Shown piece after piece: positions 8,401 through 18,382 of a stretch of 64,000 nucleotides of DNA (position 1 is its first letter; each line of letters starts with the position of its first letter). This stretch comes from G965207045 sp965207045 (GTDB taxonomy: Bacteria > Pseudomonadota > Alphaproteobacteria > Rickettsiales > Anaplasmataceae). The stretch is from positions 930,001 to 994,000 of the forward strand of contig OZ242261.1 of the NCBI GenBank assembly GCA_965207045.1, given 5' to 3'. A program made the translations under genes and the position numbers. A model generated the notes under the pieces. That model saw only the letters and a list, made by a program, of their open reading frames with translations, searched no databases and was not told the DNA's origin.

Positions 8401-9087
8401 AGAATAAATTGACAACAACAGATAAAAGAAAATACTATAAAAAAAATTATTATATAAGCAAAAAAATGGACTTTTTACACAGCATTAGTTATTGAAACTC
8501 AAATAATAAAATAAAAAAATCAAAAGATAAAATTGGAGTTATTTTATGTAATAACGTACAAAAATACAAAGTTAGACATGTTTGTGAAATGTTTAGACAC
8601 TATAATGCAAGTTCTGTAGTTTGATTTTTTTGATCAAAGTGATACGCATTGTTAATTTATGGAAAGGCTACTTTGGATTGCATCTGTACGGCAGATTGTA
8701 GCAATCAGGAGATTAATCTATATAAAAGGAATTTTAGTAACACTAAATAATAGCTTGATTGAAAATCCAATTATCTCCCAGTAAACAAGGCATATAACAA
8801 GATCAGTTCATAACAGTAGTGTAGTTATTTCATCAGAGAAAAAATTGTTAGGAAAATGAGATAAAAGGTTATTGTCTAACATGCTTTTTTACCTATAAAA
8901 AATGGCGACCATCGCTACAAATATGCTACACGTGTAACATACTTACTCGCAATTGTCTAAAATAATAAGATGGGCATAAATTCTTGTGACTAAACTATCT
9001 AGAACAGCAAAAATCGTACCAATTTTCTCTCTTGATGGTCAAATCCACAATGCTTAGGCTAAAACTCTGTATAACTCTTCATAAAAT
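8401..9087. other. Gene-free stretch
   Basis: About 690 bp between the convergent ends of xerC and ispH. No reading frame, RNA or repeat could be supported. Confidence 0.5.
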
Positions 9088-10008
9088 CTAGATCTTAGGT
9101 AATTTAAACTTCACCGTTTCAGTGATACCAGGCATAGTAGATACATTCATAACAGAAAATTTATCTTTCAAAAAATCTATAATTAGCTTAACTAAAACCT
9201 CAGAAGCAGATGCACCAGCTGTAATACCTATTTTCTCTATTCCCTTAAACCAAGATAAATCCACATCATCTTGACTATCAATTAAATAAGCAGGAACATT
9301 ATTAGCCAAAGCCAATTCTTGTAACCGCCTTGAATTTGAACTATTCTGTGACCCAACAACTAAAATTACATCTACTATTTTTATCAGACCTTTGACTGCA
9401 TTTTGCCTATTTTGTGTAGCGTAACATATATCTTTCAAATTTGGTCCTTTAATTTCAGGAAATCTACTTTTAAGTTTTGAAATTATCTCAATTGTATCAT
9501 CAATGCTTAGAGTAGTTTGTGTAACATATGACAACCTTGAGCTATCTTTTACAGACAAATTAGCTACATCCTGTACAGACTGTACCAAATGCACTTCGTT
9601 TTTAAGCTGCCCCATAGTACCTATAACTTCTTGATGACCATTATGACCTATCAAAATTACTTCCCTTCCTTCTTCCTCATTCCTTTGAGCTTCCTTATGA
9701 ACTTTTATCACCAGTGGACAAGTAGCGTCGATTACTATCTCCACCTTATTTATCGCAGACTTAATTACTTTTTTTGCCGCTCCATGTGCACTAAATATTA
9801 GCACAGCATCTTCAGGAACATCTTCTATAGATTCAGTAAAAATCACCCCTCTTGCTCTAAAGTCATTCAATACATACCTATTATGCACTATCTCATGAAA
9901 TACAAATACCTTTTTTTCTGGATACTGAATAAGAGCTTGATCAACGATCTGAACAGCCCTTTCAACACCGGCACAAAAACCACGTGGCTGAGCTAAAACT
10001 ACTTCCAT
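9088..10008 (-). CDS. ispH: 4-hydroxy-3-methylbut-2-enyl diphosphate reductase IspH (LytB)
   Basis: A 306-residue iron-sulfur enzyme that makes IPP and DMAPP in the last step of the MEP isoprenoid pathway in the cytoplasm. The three cluster cysteines sit in their usual motifs: RGFCAGVERAV at residue 12, DATCPLV near residue 96, and DICYATQNRQ near residue 193. The catalytic context with the conserved histidines (FHEIVHNRYV, FSAHGA, GHNGHQE) is intact. The length is normal for the short form of the enzyme. It is flanked by gene-free DNA on both sides and so appears monocistronic. Its products would feed ubiquinone and the undecaprenyl carrier lipid used by the wall genes in this window. Confidence 0.95.
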   Translation of the reverse strand: MEVVLAQPRGFCAGVERAVQIVDQALIQYPEKKVFVFHEIVHNRYVLNDFRARGVIFTESIEDVPEDAVLIFSAHGAAKKVIKSAINKVEIVIDATCPLVIKVHKEAQRNEEEGREVILIGHNGHQEVIGTMGQLKNEVHLVQSVQDVANLSVKDSSRLSYVTQTTLSIDDTIEIISKLKSRFPEIKGPNLKDICYATQNRQNAVKGLIKIVDVILVVGSQNSSNSRRLQELALANNVPAYLIDSQDDVDLSWFKGIEKIGITAGASASEVLVKLIIDFLKDKFSVMNVSTMPGITETVKFKLPKI

Positions 10009-10485
10009 TTTAGCAGAATAAAAGATTTCTGCACAGTAATCAACATTTACTTAAGCTAGTTTTGAACTCTAGTTATATAGTTAAGAACACTTCAAGCTAT
10101 AATTACAATATTGTCCGTAGAGATATAACACTGTAATACAAATATTAATAACTTCCACAACTCAAATCTATTCAAAAAACACACAAACTATAATATTTAG
10201 CTCATAAATATTTTGGGATGTGAAATAACAATAATACCAAAATAAAACAGAAGAAGCCAAATCGTTTTTTTCTCTATCTTTTTTTTACTCTCATTGTCTC
10301 TAGAAAATAATAATTACTAACCTTATTGTAAAAAAATTAAAGTCTAAATAAAATCAGAAGAGCTAAAGTATTAATTCCAATTCTAAGTACTAAAATTCAT
10401 TAACATCCTTGAACAAAGTTTAGGAGAGAACGATTGTGATTTTTCATAGCAAACTTTACAATGACTTGAATTCTCACATATTTTT
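10009..10485. other. Gene-free divergent intergenic region
   Basis: About 480 bp between ispH and the VanX-like gene, which diverge from it, so it must carry both promoters. No convincing -35/-10 pair or coding sequence was singled out. Confidence 0.45.
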
Positions 10486-11331
10486 ATGATAAAATTGTTT
10501 TTATTATTTGTTTTTAGTTTGTCTTTATCAAATATATGTTTAGCAAGCACATCGCCTAAACCTTGGGATAATCCAACAATTTCATTTGAAATATTCTCAA
10601 AAGTTCTTTATTATCCTATATCTCATTCTTCAGTTGCTGAGATTGCAATTAAAGAATTGGATGAACCTTTGATTGATTTACTTAAAATTAATAACCCAAG
10701 ACTAATTCCACTATCATCATTTAATGATAAATACAACAACACCTATGAAGGTTGGTCAAAAGTACGACTAGGAGTTTATCAAAGATTATTAAAAATGCTA
10801 AATTTGCTCCCTGATAACGTTGGGATCGCTTATTTTGAAGGTTTTAGAACTTTATCTAAGCAGAAAGAGTACTTTGATAAAAAATTTTTAGAAATATTAC
10901 AAACAATACCGGATAAATACCAAGCATACTCAGAAACTACCAAACATGTCTCTCCGTTTATCAATAATATTCCAACTCATGCTACCGGGGCAGCAATAGA
11001 CATGACATTATTTACTGTTATAAATGGTGGTAAAAAATATTTATTAGACATGGGCCAATTTGATGTAATCTTCGGCCCTAATGACCAACAAGAAACTTTT
11101 TCGAAAAATACTACTATAACACAGAGGAAAAATAGGTTAATTTTGCTAAGAACTGCAATCAAAGCAGGATTTGCTAATTATGGGTTTGAATGGTGGCATT
11201 ATAGTTATGGCGATAAAATGCATGCTTTAGTATACGGCAAACCCAAGGCTATATACGGACTAGCAACAGAAAAAAACAACCCGATCTTATTTACAACCAA
11301 GGATGAATATATAAAGGAAATTGTGGAATGA
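10486..11331 (+). CDS. M15 family D-alanyl-D-alanine dipeptidase, VanX/DdpX-like
   Basis: A 281-residue exported zinc peptidase. A signal peptide covers about residues 1-20 (ending NICLAS). The M15D pattern is complete: an FEGFRTLSKQ segment equivalent to the GYRP strand, zinc motif THATGAAIDMTL (SxHxxGxAxD type), and EWWHYSYGD (catalytic Glu plus third zinc ligand). Enzymes of this group cleave D-Ala-D-Ala or trim peptide stems. The role could be recycling of wall peptides or removal of D-Ala-D-Ala ends made with the Ddl enzyme encoded at 36625. A VanY-type carboxypeptidase is the main alternative. It has no operon partner; pncC converges on its end. Confidence 0.8.
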   Translation: MIKLFLLFVFSLSLSNICLASTSPKPWDNPTISFEIFSKVLYYPISHSSVAEIAIKELDEPLIDLLKINNPRLIPLSSFNDKYNNTYEGWSKVRLGVYQRLLKMLNLLPDNVGIAYFEGFRTLSKQKEYFDKKFLEILQTIPDKYQAYSETTKHVSPFINNIPTHATGAAIDMTLFTVINGGKKYLLDMGQFDVIFGPNDQQETFSKNTTITQRKNRLILLRTAIKAGFANYGFEWWHYSYGDKMHALVYGKPKAIYGLATEKNNPILFTTKDEYIKEIVE

Positions 11332-11425
11332 GTCAAATTCGAATCACACAACTTTTTATCACTGGAAGATCTTAAATATTTTATATATCTCATACTGACA
11401 TATCTTTAAACATTTTACTAATATA

Positions 11426-11920
11426 CTACAGCTTAGATAATAAGTATTTTATGATTAGGTTAAACACTGCAGATACAGTCGCACTACGTACTGCATTCCT
11501 TCCACCATCAAATTCGAATTTGTTCAATTGTGTCACACCATATCTTAATCCAAACGCAACATAAACTAAACCCACTGGCTTCGCTTCACTTTCAGCCGGA
11601 CCAGCAACCCCAGTTATACCTATAGCTACATCTGCCTGCGATTTGTTTAGAACTCCACCTACCATAGCACGTGCTATCTCATTACTTACCGCACCGAATT
11701 TAGTTATAGCTTCTCTACTTACACCAAGTATCTCAATTTTAGCCGCATTTGAATATGTAACAAAACCTCTATCCAAAACTAAAGAAGAACCTGGAATAGC
11801 AGTTATATATGCTGTTAATAGGCCACCAGTACAAGATTCAGCAACTGCTAACTGCATTCTACGTTGTTTCAATAAAAAAACACATGTGGAAGCTTGCTGA
11901 TAAATATCTTCATTAAGCAT
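11426..11920 (-). CDS. pncC: CinA-family nicotinamide-nucleotide amidase (PncC)
   Basis: A 164-residue stand-alone CinA C-terminal domain. The signature AESCTGGLL is near residue 27, and GITGVAGP and KPVGLVYVA follow in the usual order. PncC converts nicotinamide mononucleotide to nicotinic acid mononucleotide, salvaging NAD breakdown products. The N-terminal MoeA-like domain of full CinA is absent, as in many proteobacteria. Its start overlaps the 3' end of gltX by 8 bp, so it is translated from the gltX transcript. Confidence 0.9.
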   Translation of the reverse strand: MLNEDIYQQASTCVFLLKQRRMQLAVAESCTGGLLTAYITAIPGSSLVLDRGFVTYSNAAKIEILGVSREAITKFGAVSNEIARAMVGGVLNKSQADVAIGITGVAGPAESEAKPVGLVYVAFGLRYGVTQLNKFEFDGGRNAVRSATVSAVFNLIIKYLLSKL

Positions 11921-13229
11921 GGTAACTAAGTCTTGACATTACTAATTCCCTATCTATCAAAGGAAACAGCTCTGCTAATTCAGGTCCGGTTTCTGCAGAA
12001 GTCAAAGCCAGCCTAAGTGGTAGAAATAAATCTTTACCTCTTTTCTTTGTAGCAATTTTCAATTTTTCCATCCACTTACTCCAAGTTCCCCTATTCCATT
12101 TCCCCTCAGGTAATGTTTCATATGCTTTTTTAATCAGGTATGCATCATGTATAACAGGCTTAATATTTGTTTTACATATACGCCACCAATCCGGAATCTC
12201 ATTTATCGTCTTAATATTAAATTTTATTGCATTCCAGAAACTCTCATCAAGTTCTTTTATAGCTAAACGTTCGTATATTATTTTGAAATCAAGGTTTCTC
12301 ACTACCTTCTCATTTAAATCTTCTACTTCTTTTAAATTAAATGAAATACTAGAAGAAGAAAATTTACTAATATCAAAATGTTCAACCAAATCCTTAATGT
12401 TAGAATATGCTACTATTGGATTTGAAGTCCCTATATTAGCTAGATAGCTATTAATCGTCATTGCCTCTATACCCTGCTCTCTCATAGAATTGACATTTAT
12501 AGAACCATCACGCTTAGATAGTTTGCTGCCGGATATCTGTAATAATGAAAGATGAGCAAATTTAGGTATTTTTGCACCAATAGATTTCATCATCTGAATC
12601 TGTATTGCAGTATTGACAATATGGTCCTCCCCACGCACAACATGAGTTACATCATAATCAATATCATCAATCACAGAAGGCAACATATAAGTGTAAAATC
12701 CATTTGTTCTGGCCACAACTGGGTCACTTAAATTCTCGCCATAGAAAGATATCTGTTTTCTTACTTCATCAGTCCAACTTACTGTATCTTTAGTATTTAT
12801 TTTGAAGCGAAAATACACTTTCCTGCCCTCTTTTTCATAGCGTTGAATGTTTTCTTTATTCAAAGAAGCTCTATCGTATATCGGCGGCATTCCCCTACTT
12901 ATAAGTATTTTTCTTTTTACCTCTAACTCTTCAGCTGTTTCATAACACTTATATATCCTACCAGAATTTAATAATTGCTGAAATACTTCATTATAACGTT
13001 CAAAACGTTCGGATTGTCTTTCTAAACGATCCCAATGTAAACCTAACCATGTTAAATCACGCTTTATGAAATCTTGATATTCAGCTTTGCAAGATCCTGT
13101 ATCGGTATCATCCATCCGCAATAGCATTTGGCCATTTTCTTTTTTTGCATAAAGATAACAAACCAGGGCTGTACGCACATTTCCTAAATGCATTAGGCCA
13201 GTTGGGCTAGGTGCAAATCTTGTTAACAT
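11913..13229 (-). CDS. gltX: Glutamate--tRNA ligase
   Basis: A 438-residue class I aminoacyl-tRNA synthetase that charges tRNA-Glu (and often tRNA-Gln in organisms using the amidotransferase route). It begins MLTRFAPSPTGLMHLGNVRTAL, in which MHLG is the HIGH-type motif. The KMSKS equivalent is SGSKLSKRDG near residue 243. VVRGEDHIVNTAIQI and the all-helical anticodon-binding domain follow. It is shorter than the usual 470 residues, as is typical of one of the two GltX paralogues in alphaproteobacteria; whether it prefers tRNA-Glu or tRNA-Gln cannot be read from sequence. It is first in a two-gene unit with pncC, which it overlaps by 8 bp. Confidence 0.94.
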   Translation of the reverse strand: MLTRFAPSPTGLMHLGNVRTALVCYLYAKKENGQMLLRMDDTDTGSCKAEYQDFIKRDLTWLGLHWDRLERQSERFERYNEVFQQLLNSGRIYKCYETAEELEVKRKILISRGMPPIYDRASLNKENIQRYEKEGRKVYFRFKINTKDTVSWTDEVRKQISFYGENLSDPVVARTNGFYTYMLPSVIDDIDYDVTHVVRGEDHIVNTAIQIQMMKSIGAKIPKFAHLSLLQISGSKLSKRDGSINVNSMREQGIEAMTINSYLANIGTSNPIVAYSNIKDLVEHFDISKFSSSSISFNLKEVEDLNEKVVRNLDFKIIYERLAIKELDESFWNAIKFNIKTINEIPDWWRICKTNIKPVIHDAYLIKKAYETLPEGKWNRGTWSKWMEKLKIATKKRGKDLFLPLRLALTSAETGPELAELFPLIDRELVMSRLSYHA

Positions 13230-13361
13230 ATACTCTAGGCAGTAATAACTAATGACAAGTCATTGTAACACAAAAGACAAATAATTAGTTACATTCTTTG
13301 GTATTCAAAGATTGATTTATATATAATTTATTTTATAGTATATCAAATCTATATATACAAT

Positions 13362-14939
13362 ATGTTTACAGGTACAAAAAGAAGAATAGAAGAAGATATT
13401 GAAACCCGAAGCGCTAAAACCTTAAAACAAGGAAATATTGAAAAAGATGAAGAAGTATTTACAGAATCCCAAAATGCTATTATCGAGAAAATTATAGAAA
13501 TATTAGATGAAAGTTGGCATAATGTCTTCAGTACTAATCAAGAAATAAAAAATAAATTTAGAAAATTTTTTGAAATTCGCCAAAAGTTATCCATTTCACC
13601 TAGTTGCATGAATATTGATGAAGAAATCTTCTTTCTTAATGAAGAAGAATGGAACACTGCTTTAAACAACAATCCAACCTTAAAAAAAATTGGTGAAAGA
13701 TGGAACAGTAATTTAAGCTGTGATCAGCAACTTAGAAATGAATTCAGAAAGTTATTCCAATCTGATCATATTCTGTTCGATTTAGGTGAATCCAACTTCA
13801 TTAATAAGAAAAAATTTTATGATGTAATTCATTTTACCGCTAGCATCACCGTAGAGAGACCAAAACTCAACTGTAATGACATAAAGGAACTTGAAAAAGC
13901 ATTCAGAAAACTTGTTACCGGTATACATGAGATGCTATTCATTTCACCCGAAAATTTTTCAAAAATTGTGGTTGGTACTAATTATACGACTGAAGACAAT
14001 GAAATTAACCTAAGTAATGGTATAACCAGTATAGATACTGAGATCTTGACACAGCTAAATAAGATTTGTTTATTCCCAAAACTTTGCAAAACAGTTAAGC
14101 TTTCTAATTTCAGTGCACAGCATTACGACAAAATTCCCGAAGAATTTGTTGCAGCATTTGAATTAATTACACAGGGCAAAAACGTATTACTAAAAGTTTT
14201 ATATAATTCTAAATTTGTTGACAAAAGGACTTTATTGACATTTGTTAAAGGAAATATGGAACATGGTTACACACAATCAACAATATATACTAGGATTCAA
14301 GAAAAAGCATGGAAGAACAAATTTCTTTTAACTCTTGGTTTTTCAATTAGATCAATATTAAAATTAAAACAATCCAATAATATTGAAAAACAATTCAATA
14401 ATATTGAAAAACAGTTAATAGAAAATTTCCAGAACAGCCAAAATGAACTTAAAGATATCTCTCCCGACAAAATAAAAACTTTATTTGAAGTTATTAAAGA
14501 GGAAAGTCATAAATCTACTCCTCGTGCCTACAATGTTGTTCTGTACTTTGATGCATTTTTTCTTCTAGTAAAATACTGCGGTTATACTTTTCTTGATTGT
14601 GATCAAAATATTCAAAAAAATTTGATTAGAACTGTCAGCAAAGAAATCGAAATATACACATATTATCTTAAAAGAAACCAAAAACACGACCAATTAAATT
14701 GTAGCCACATAGAATTCACTGCCGAGACATTTTACAAAAAAGTAGTTTCTGAATTACAGAGTTTAAAAGAATTTCATAATCAGAATGAACAACAAAAAGA
14801 AAGTTTAAAAAAAATGAAAGAAAAACTTACAAAGTCAATGCTTGATCTTGTTGAATCTACTCAACAATCACTTCCCAGTAATGAATTTCATGACGTAACA
14901 ACAAAAGCAAAAGTTGCAATAGTAGCAACACAAAAATAA
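13362..14939 (+). CDS. Hypothetical protein, 525 residues, helical
   Basis: Not recognised. A hydrophilic, Lys/Glu/Asn-rich protein with no signal peptide and no membrane segment, probably mostly helical. The N-terminus is strongly charged (GTKRRIEEDIETRSAKTLK). A short internal duplication gives two NNIEKQ motifs near residue 345, from a roughly 21-bp repeat at about 14373-14414. The C-terminal 60 residues are Lys/Gln-rich with coiled-coil potential. It stands alone between divergent gltX and convergent bamA. A TTGATT box at 13312-13317, 18 nt before TAGTAT, could be its promoter; this resembles the promoter type of the ankyrin genes, but with an 18-nt spacer. A secreted effector is possible but unsupported by any domain. 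Confidence 0.7.
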   Translation: MFTGTKRRIEEDIETRSAKTLKQGNIEKDEEVFTESQNAIIEKIIEILDESWHNVFSTNQEIKNKFRKFFEIRQKLSISPSCMNIDEEIFFLNEEEWNTALNNNPTLKKIGERWNSNLSCDQQLRNEFRKLFQSDHILFDLGESNFINKKKFYDVIHFTASITVERPKLNCNDIKELEKAFRKLVTGIHEMLFISPENFSKIVVGTNYTTEDNEINLSNGITSIDTEILTQLNKICLFPKLCKTVKLSNFSAQHYDKIPEEFVAAFELITQGKNVLLKVLYNSKFVDKRTLLTFVKGNMEHGYTQSTIYTRIQEKAWKNKFLLTLGFSIRSILKLKQSNNIEKQFNNIEKQLIENFQNSQNELKDISPDKIKTLFEVIKEESHKSTPRAYNVVLYFDAFFLLVKYCGYTFLDCDQNIQKNLIRTVSKEIEIYTYYLKRNQKHDQLNCSHIEFTAETFYKKVVSELQSLKEFHNQNEQQKESLKKMKEKLTKSMLDLVESTQQSLPSNEFHDVTTKAKVAIVATQK

Positions 14940-14990
14940 TAAGATTTTTTTTACCAAAAGCATGCAATTTTTCATACTCACTAATGCCTA

Positions 14991-17225
14991 CTAAAGAGAA
15001 CTGCCAATTTTGAAGCTCAACGTTTGTGTTCTGTCATACTCATCTTTCATTACTGGAAAACCAAAATCCACCCTCAGAAGACCAAATGGTGATGCCCATG
15101 AAAAACCAAAACCTAGCGATGCACGTATGTTACCCGTATCTACAACATTATCTGTAATAGAATCAAGACCAGTTAAAGTTCCAGCATCAAGAAATAATGA
15201 CCCGTTCACCCCAACCTTACTAAGAAAATCTATTATAGGAAAGTCAGCTTGTAAAGTCGACAAAACACGAAAATTACCTCCAAGAGAATCACCAGTTTTA
15301 ATATCTCTTGGTCCAATCCCAGAATTCCGAAATCCCCTTAAATCATTGCTCCCCATAAAAAATCTCTGACCTATTCTCACTTCTTGACCACCATAGGAAT
15401 CAATATAACCAGTTCTTGCAGATAGCTGAAAAACAATATCCTCATGAAACTGAAAAAAACGAATAGCAGAAGCTTCAGAACGAATGTATTGCAGCCCACC
15501 GCCAAAACCAGCAAAATCTTGTCCACTCCGCAACAAATAACCATCAGTTGGTGCAGTTACTTTATTTAATTTGTCATAAGCAAGTGAGTACCCAATTAAA
15601 GATGTATGCGTTATTCCTTCTTGATCCTTAATCAGTGGCGACGCGTTATCATCTATATCATCAATTTTGCTCCTTTTGTAAGAATATTTTAAAGTACCCT
15701 TTAAATCATTTGTCAAGTTACGACCCGTCCGCAAAGTTATACCATGCACAAAACTATCATAAGGCGCTCCATGCTTATGATCAGCAATATCTATGAAAAG
15801 ATCAACACCTGAAGACAATGGAGAATTTAATATGTAAGGCTTGGTAAAGCTTATAGAAGAAGATAGGTTAGATGAACTCTTTTCCAAAGATAACAATAAC
15901 TTATTACCAGTACCCAACAAATTACTTTCACTAATACTAAAATTCCCAACTATTCCAAGATTTGATGATAACCCTCCACCAATATTGGCCATACCTGTAT
16001 TACGCTCTTCTACCAAAATATCTACATCAGCCTTATCACCCTTCAATATAGTTTGAAAATCCACATTATTAAAAAATCCAAGTCTAGCAACATTTCTCTT
16101 CGATCTATTTATCAACATCGTGTTAAGCATACCACCTTCGTAAATATCGATTTCACGCCGTATTACGCTGTCTAATGTACGCTCGTTACCCTTTATATTA
16201 ATTCTATCAATATGTATCTTTTGCCCTTCCTCAATTTGATAACTAATAGTTACCTCATCTCCCTCAATTTTATAATCAGGAATTACATTTGCTACATAAT
16301 AACCATTCTCATTAAGAGATAATGTGACTGCCTCTACAGATGCTTGTATTTTATTCAAATTGAACGTCTCACCAGAGGCAATCTTCACCAAACCTGCTAA
16401 TGAATTTACATCCAACCCATCAATAGAAGACATTATTTCTATATCTTTTACTGTGTATTTATTCCCTTCACTTAACATAAATGTTATATACACATTCTCA
16501 CCATCAAATTCTGTTGCAACAGAATCAATTTTAAAATCCATGAAACCTCTTGATAGATAAAAATCTCGCAAAAGCTTACCATCTAAATCAACTCTTTCAC
16601 TTACATAATAATGATTATCTGTAATGAAGTTATAGAAGGCATATTCTTTACTCAAGATTGAAGATTTTAAAACTGCTGCTGAAAAACTTTCATTATTGAT
16701 AAATTCAATGCTACGTATCTTAGCTTTTTTTCCTTCTTCTATTTTATATATGAGGTCTATTTTATTATCTTTGCGCTTGATTTCATATGGTTTAACCGTC
16801 ACTGCAACAATGCCATTTTCTTTATACAATTTAATGACTTCCAATATATCTTCATCTAACTTTTCTTTTGAAAAGATTCCGTTAGATTTCAAGCTTATAA
16901 CTTCATCAATCTTACTATTTTTTATCGAAATATTATCTTCAATTACAACTTCATTAATTATCGGATTTTCCTTTATTTTAATTAGTAAAACACCTTTATC
17001 CAAACTCATCGATATATCAGAAAATAAACCTGAAATATACAATTTCCTTATCATTTGGGTCAATTTACGGTCATCTACCTCATCACCAATTGCAAAATCC
17101 AATTGTGATATAAGCACTTCATCTTCAATATTAACATTACCAACTATCTTGAACGAATTAACAACTTCAGCTCTAAGACCAAAAGCAATTAACAACGTTA
17201 ATATAATTATGCATCTTATGCTCAT
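14991..17225 (-). CDS. bamA: Outer membrane protein assembly factor BamA
   Basis: A 744-residue outer membrane insertase with a signal peptide (about residues 1-19), POTRA domains to about residue 400 and a 16-strand barrel. POTRA features such as FKIVGNVNIEDEVLISQLDFAIGD and INIKGNERTLDSVIRREIDIYEGG are clear. The barrel carries the conserved LRGF motif in MGSNDLRGFRNSGIGPRD, which lies inside the barrel in known structures. The last residue is Leu (FKIGSSL) rather than the usual Phe or Trp, which is a small deviation. Its ATG overlaps the rseP stop by 4 bp (ATGA), giving an rseP-bamA operon as in many proteobacteria. BamD is encoded at 51190. BamA inserts beta-barrel proteins, including the surface porins of this family. 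Confidence 0.95.
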   Translation of the reverse strand: MSIRCIIILTLLIAFGLRAEVVNSFKIVGNVNIEDEVLISQLDFAIGDEVDDRKLTQMIRKLYISGLFSDISMSLDKGVLLIKIKENPIINEVVIEDNISIKNSKIDEVISLKSNGIFSKEKLDEDILEVIKLYKENGIVAVTVKPYEIKRKDNKIDLIYKIEEGKKAKIRSIEFINNESFSAAVLKSSILSKEYAFYNFITDNHYYVSERVDLDGKLLRDFYLSRGFMDFKIDSVATEFDGENVYITFMLSEGNKYTVKDIEIMSSIDGLDVNSLAGLVKIASGETFNLNKIQASVEAVTLSLNENGYYVANVIPDYKIEGDEVTISYQIEEGQKIHIDRINIKGNERTLDSVIRREIDIYEGGMLNTMLINRSKRNVARLGFFNNVDFQTILKGDKADVDILVEERNTGMANIGGGLSSNLGIVGNFSISESNLLGTGNKLLLSLEKSSSNLSSSISFTKPYILNSPLSSGVDLFIDIADHKHGAPYDSFVHGITLRTGRNLTNDLKGTLKYSYKRSKIDDIDDNASPLIKDQEGITHTSLIGYSLAYDKLNKVTAPTDGYLLRSGQDFAGFGGGLQYIRSEASAIRFFQFHEDIVFQLSARTGYIDSYGGQEVRIGQRFFMGSNDLRGFRNSGIGPRDIKTGDSLGGNFRVLSTLQADFPIIDFLSKVGVNGSLFLDAGTLTGLDSITDNVVDTGNIRASLGFGFSWASPFGLLRVDFGFPVMKDEYDRTQTLSFKIGSSL

Positions 17226-18382
17226 GAAAAAATTGTCCTTACATCATTGAAAGTAGTAAATGCAATAATAGCAAAAATTAACATCATCCCAGCTTTAACG
17301 GCATAATACTGATATCTGACGGCAAAGTCTTTATTGCTAACTGCCTCTATTAAATAGCATAGCAAGTGGCCACCATCAAGAATTGGTATAGGTAAAAGAT
17401 TGACAAAACCCAAATTAATAGAAATCATTGCAATAAACCACAAAACAAATATCAATCCTTTTTCCATTGATTGCCCAGAATATTTCGCAATTTTTAGTGG
17501 GCCGCCTAACTTATCTAAATCACTTTTCCCTATGAACATATGCCAAAGTTCTATGCAAGTAAGTTTTATTATATTCTTGACTTCAACAACCGAACCAACA
17601 AATGATTGGAAAATCGATAAGCTTTGATGCTCAACAATTCCTGAACGTATACCAATATATTGGGACTTAATTTGATCACCAAAAATATCTTCAGCAATAA
17701 CATTATCGGGAAACAACTTTACTAAAAAATTTTGACCCCCTCTAACATAGCTAACCATAACTTCTGAATCGACATTTACACTCATGACACGCACTACATC
17801 ATTAAATGTCTTTATTTTCTCACCAGCAATTGATATGATTTCATCACCTGCTTTTAACCCAGCATAATCAGCAGGGCTGCCTTCTATAACTTCACTAATA
17901 ATAGGTGCTACATACTCCTTACCATTAAACAAATAAAGGGACATCAATATAAGTATAGCAAGAAGAAAATTAGCAAATGGTCCAGCAAAGACCACTAACG
18001 CTCTCTGATACAAAGGTTTGTAATGAAAAGAAGATTTTTTGTCCTCATCTGACATAGACTCAAGCAAATCTTTATCCTCTACACTCACCTCATTTGCATC
18101 ACCAAACATCTTTACATATCCTCCAGCTGGAATATAACTAAATTTCCATCTAGTTCCGGATCTATCATAGAAACCAAACAATTCTTTGCCAAACCCTATA
18201 GAGAAAACTTCTATTTTAACTTTACATAATTTCGCTACTATGTAGTGCCCATATTCATGTACAAATACAACAATTGACATGATAAAAATGAAGGAAATAA
18301 GATAGTAGCCTATATTTAGAATATTGTGAAAATGCTGGCCGACATCCAATATATTAAATAAAGTCATGCAATAGGAAAACAT
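17222..18382 (-). CDS. rseP: RIP metalloprotease RseP (site-2 protease)
   Basis: A 386-residue inner-membrane zinc protease that cleaves transmembrane segments, in other bacteria anti-sigma factors and signal-peptide remnants. The active-site motif HEYGH lies in the first helix (VVFVHEYGHYIVAKLC), and the second ligand motif LDGGH is in the C-terminal PIPILDGGHLLCYLIEA. One PDZ domain is seen around SPADYAGLKAGDEIISIAGEKI. The N-terminus carries about 35 extra residues before the active helix, and the start is uncertain (the ATG at 18382 or an inner ATG). It overlaps bamA by 4 bp. The first 22 bases of the gene are included in the tandem duplication that begins at 18361. No rseA/rpoE partner is seen here, so the substrate is unknown. 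Confidence 0.93.
   Translation of the reverse strand: MFSYCMTLFNILDVGQHFHNILNIGYYLISFIFIMSIVVFVHEYGHYIVAKLCKVKIEVFSIGFGKELFGFYDRSGTRWKFSYIPAGGYVKMFGDANEVSVEDKDLLESMSDEDKKSSFHYKPLYQRALVVFAGPFANFLLAILILMSLYLFNGKEYVAPIISEVIEGSPADYAGLKAGDEIISIAGEKIKTFNDVVRVMSVNVDSEVMVSYVRGGQNFLVKLFPDNVIAEDIFGDQIKSQYIGIRSGIVEHQSLSIFQSFVGSVVEVKNIIKLTCIELWHMFIGKSDLDKLGGPLKIAKYSGQSMEKGLIFVLWFIAMISINLGFVNLLPIPILDGGHLLCYLIEAVSNKDFAVRYQYYAVKAGMMLIFAIIAFTTFNDVRTIFS

Noticed and set aside
8401..9087. Search for tmRNA, RNase P RNA or 4.5S RNA in the gene-free stretches
   Set aside because: No diagnostic conserved cores of these RNAs were seen here or in the other gaps; a covariance-model scan could still find diverged forms.
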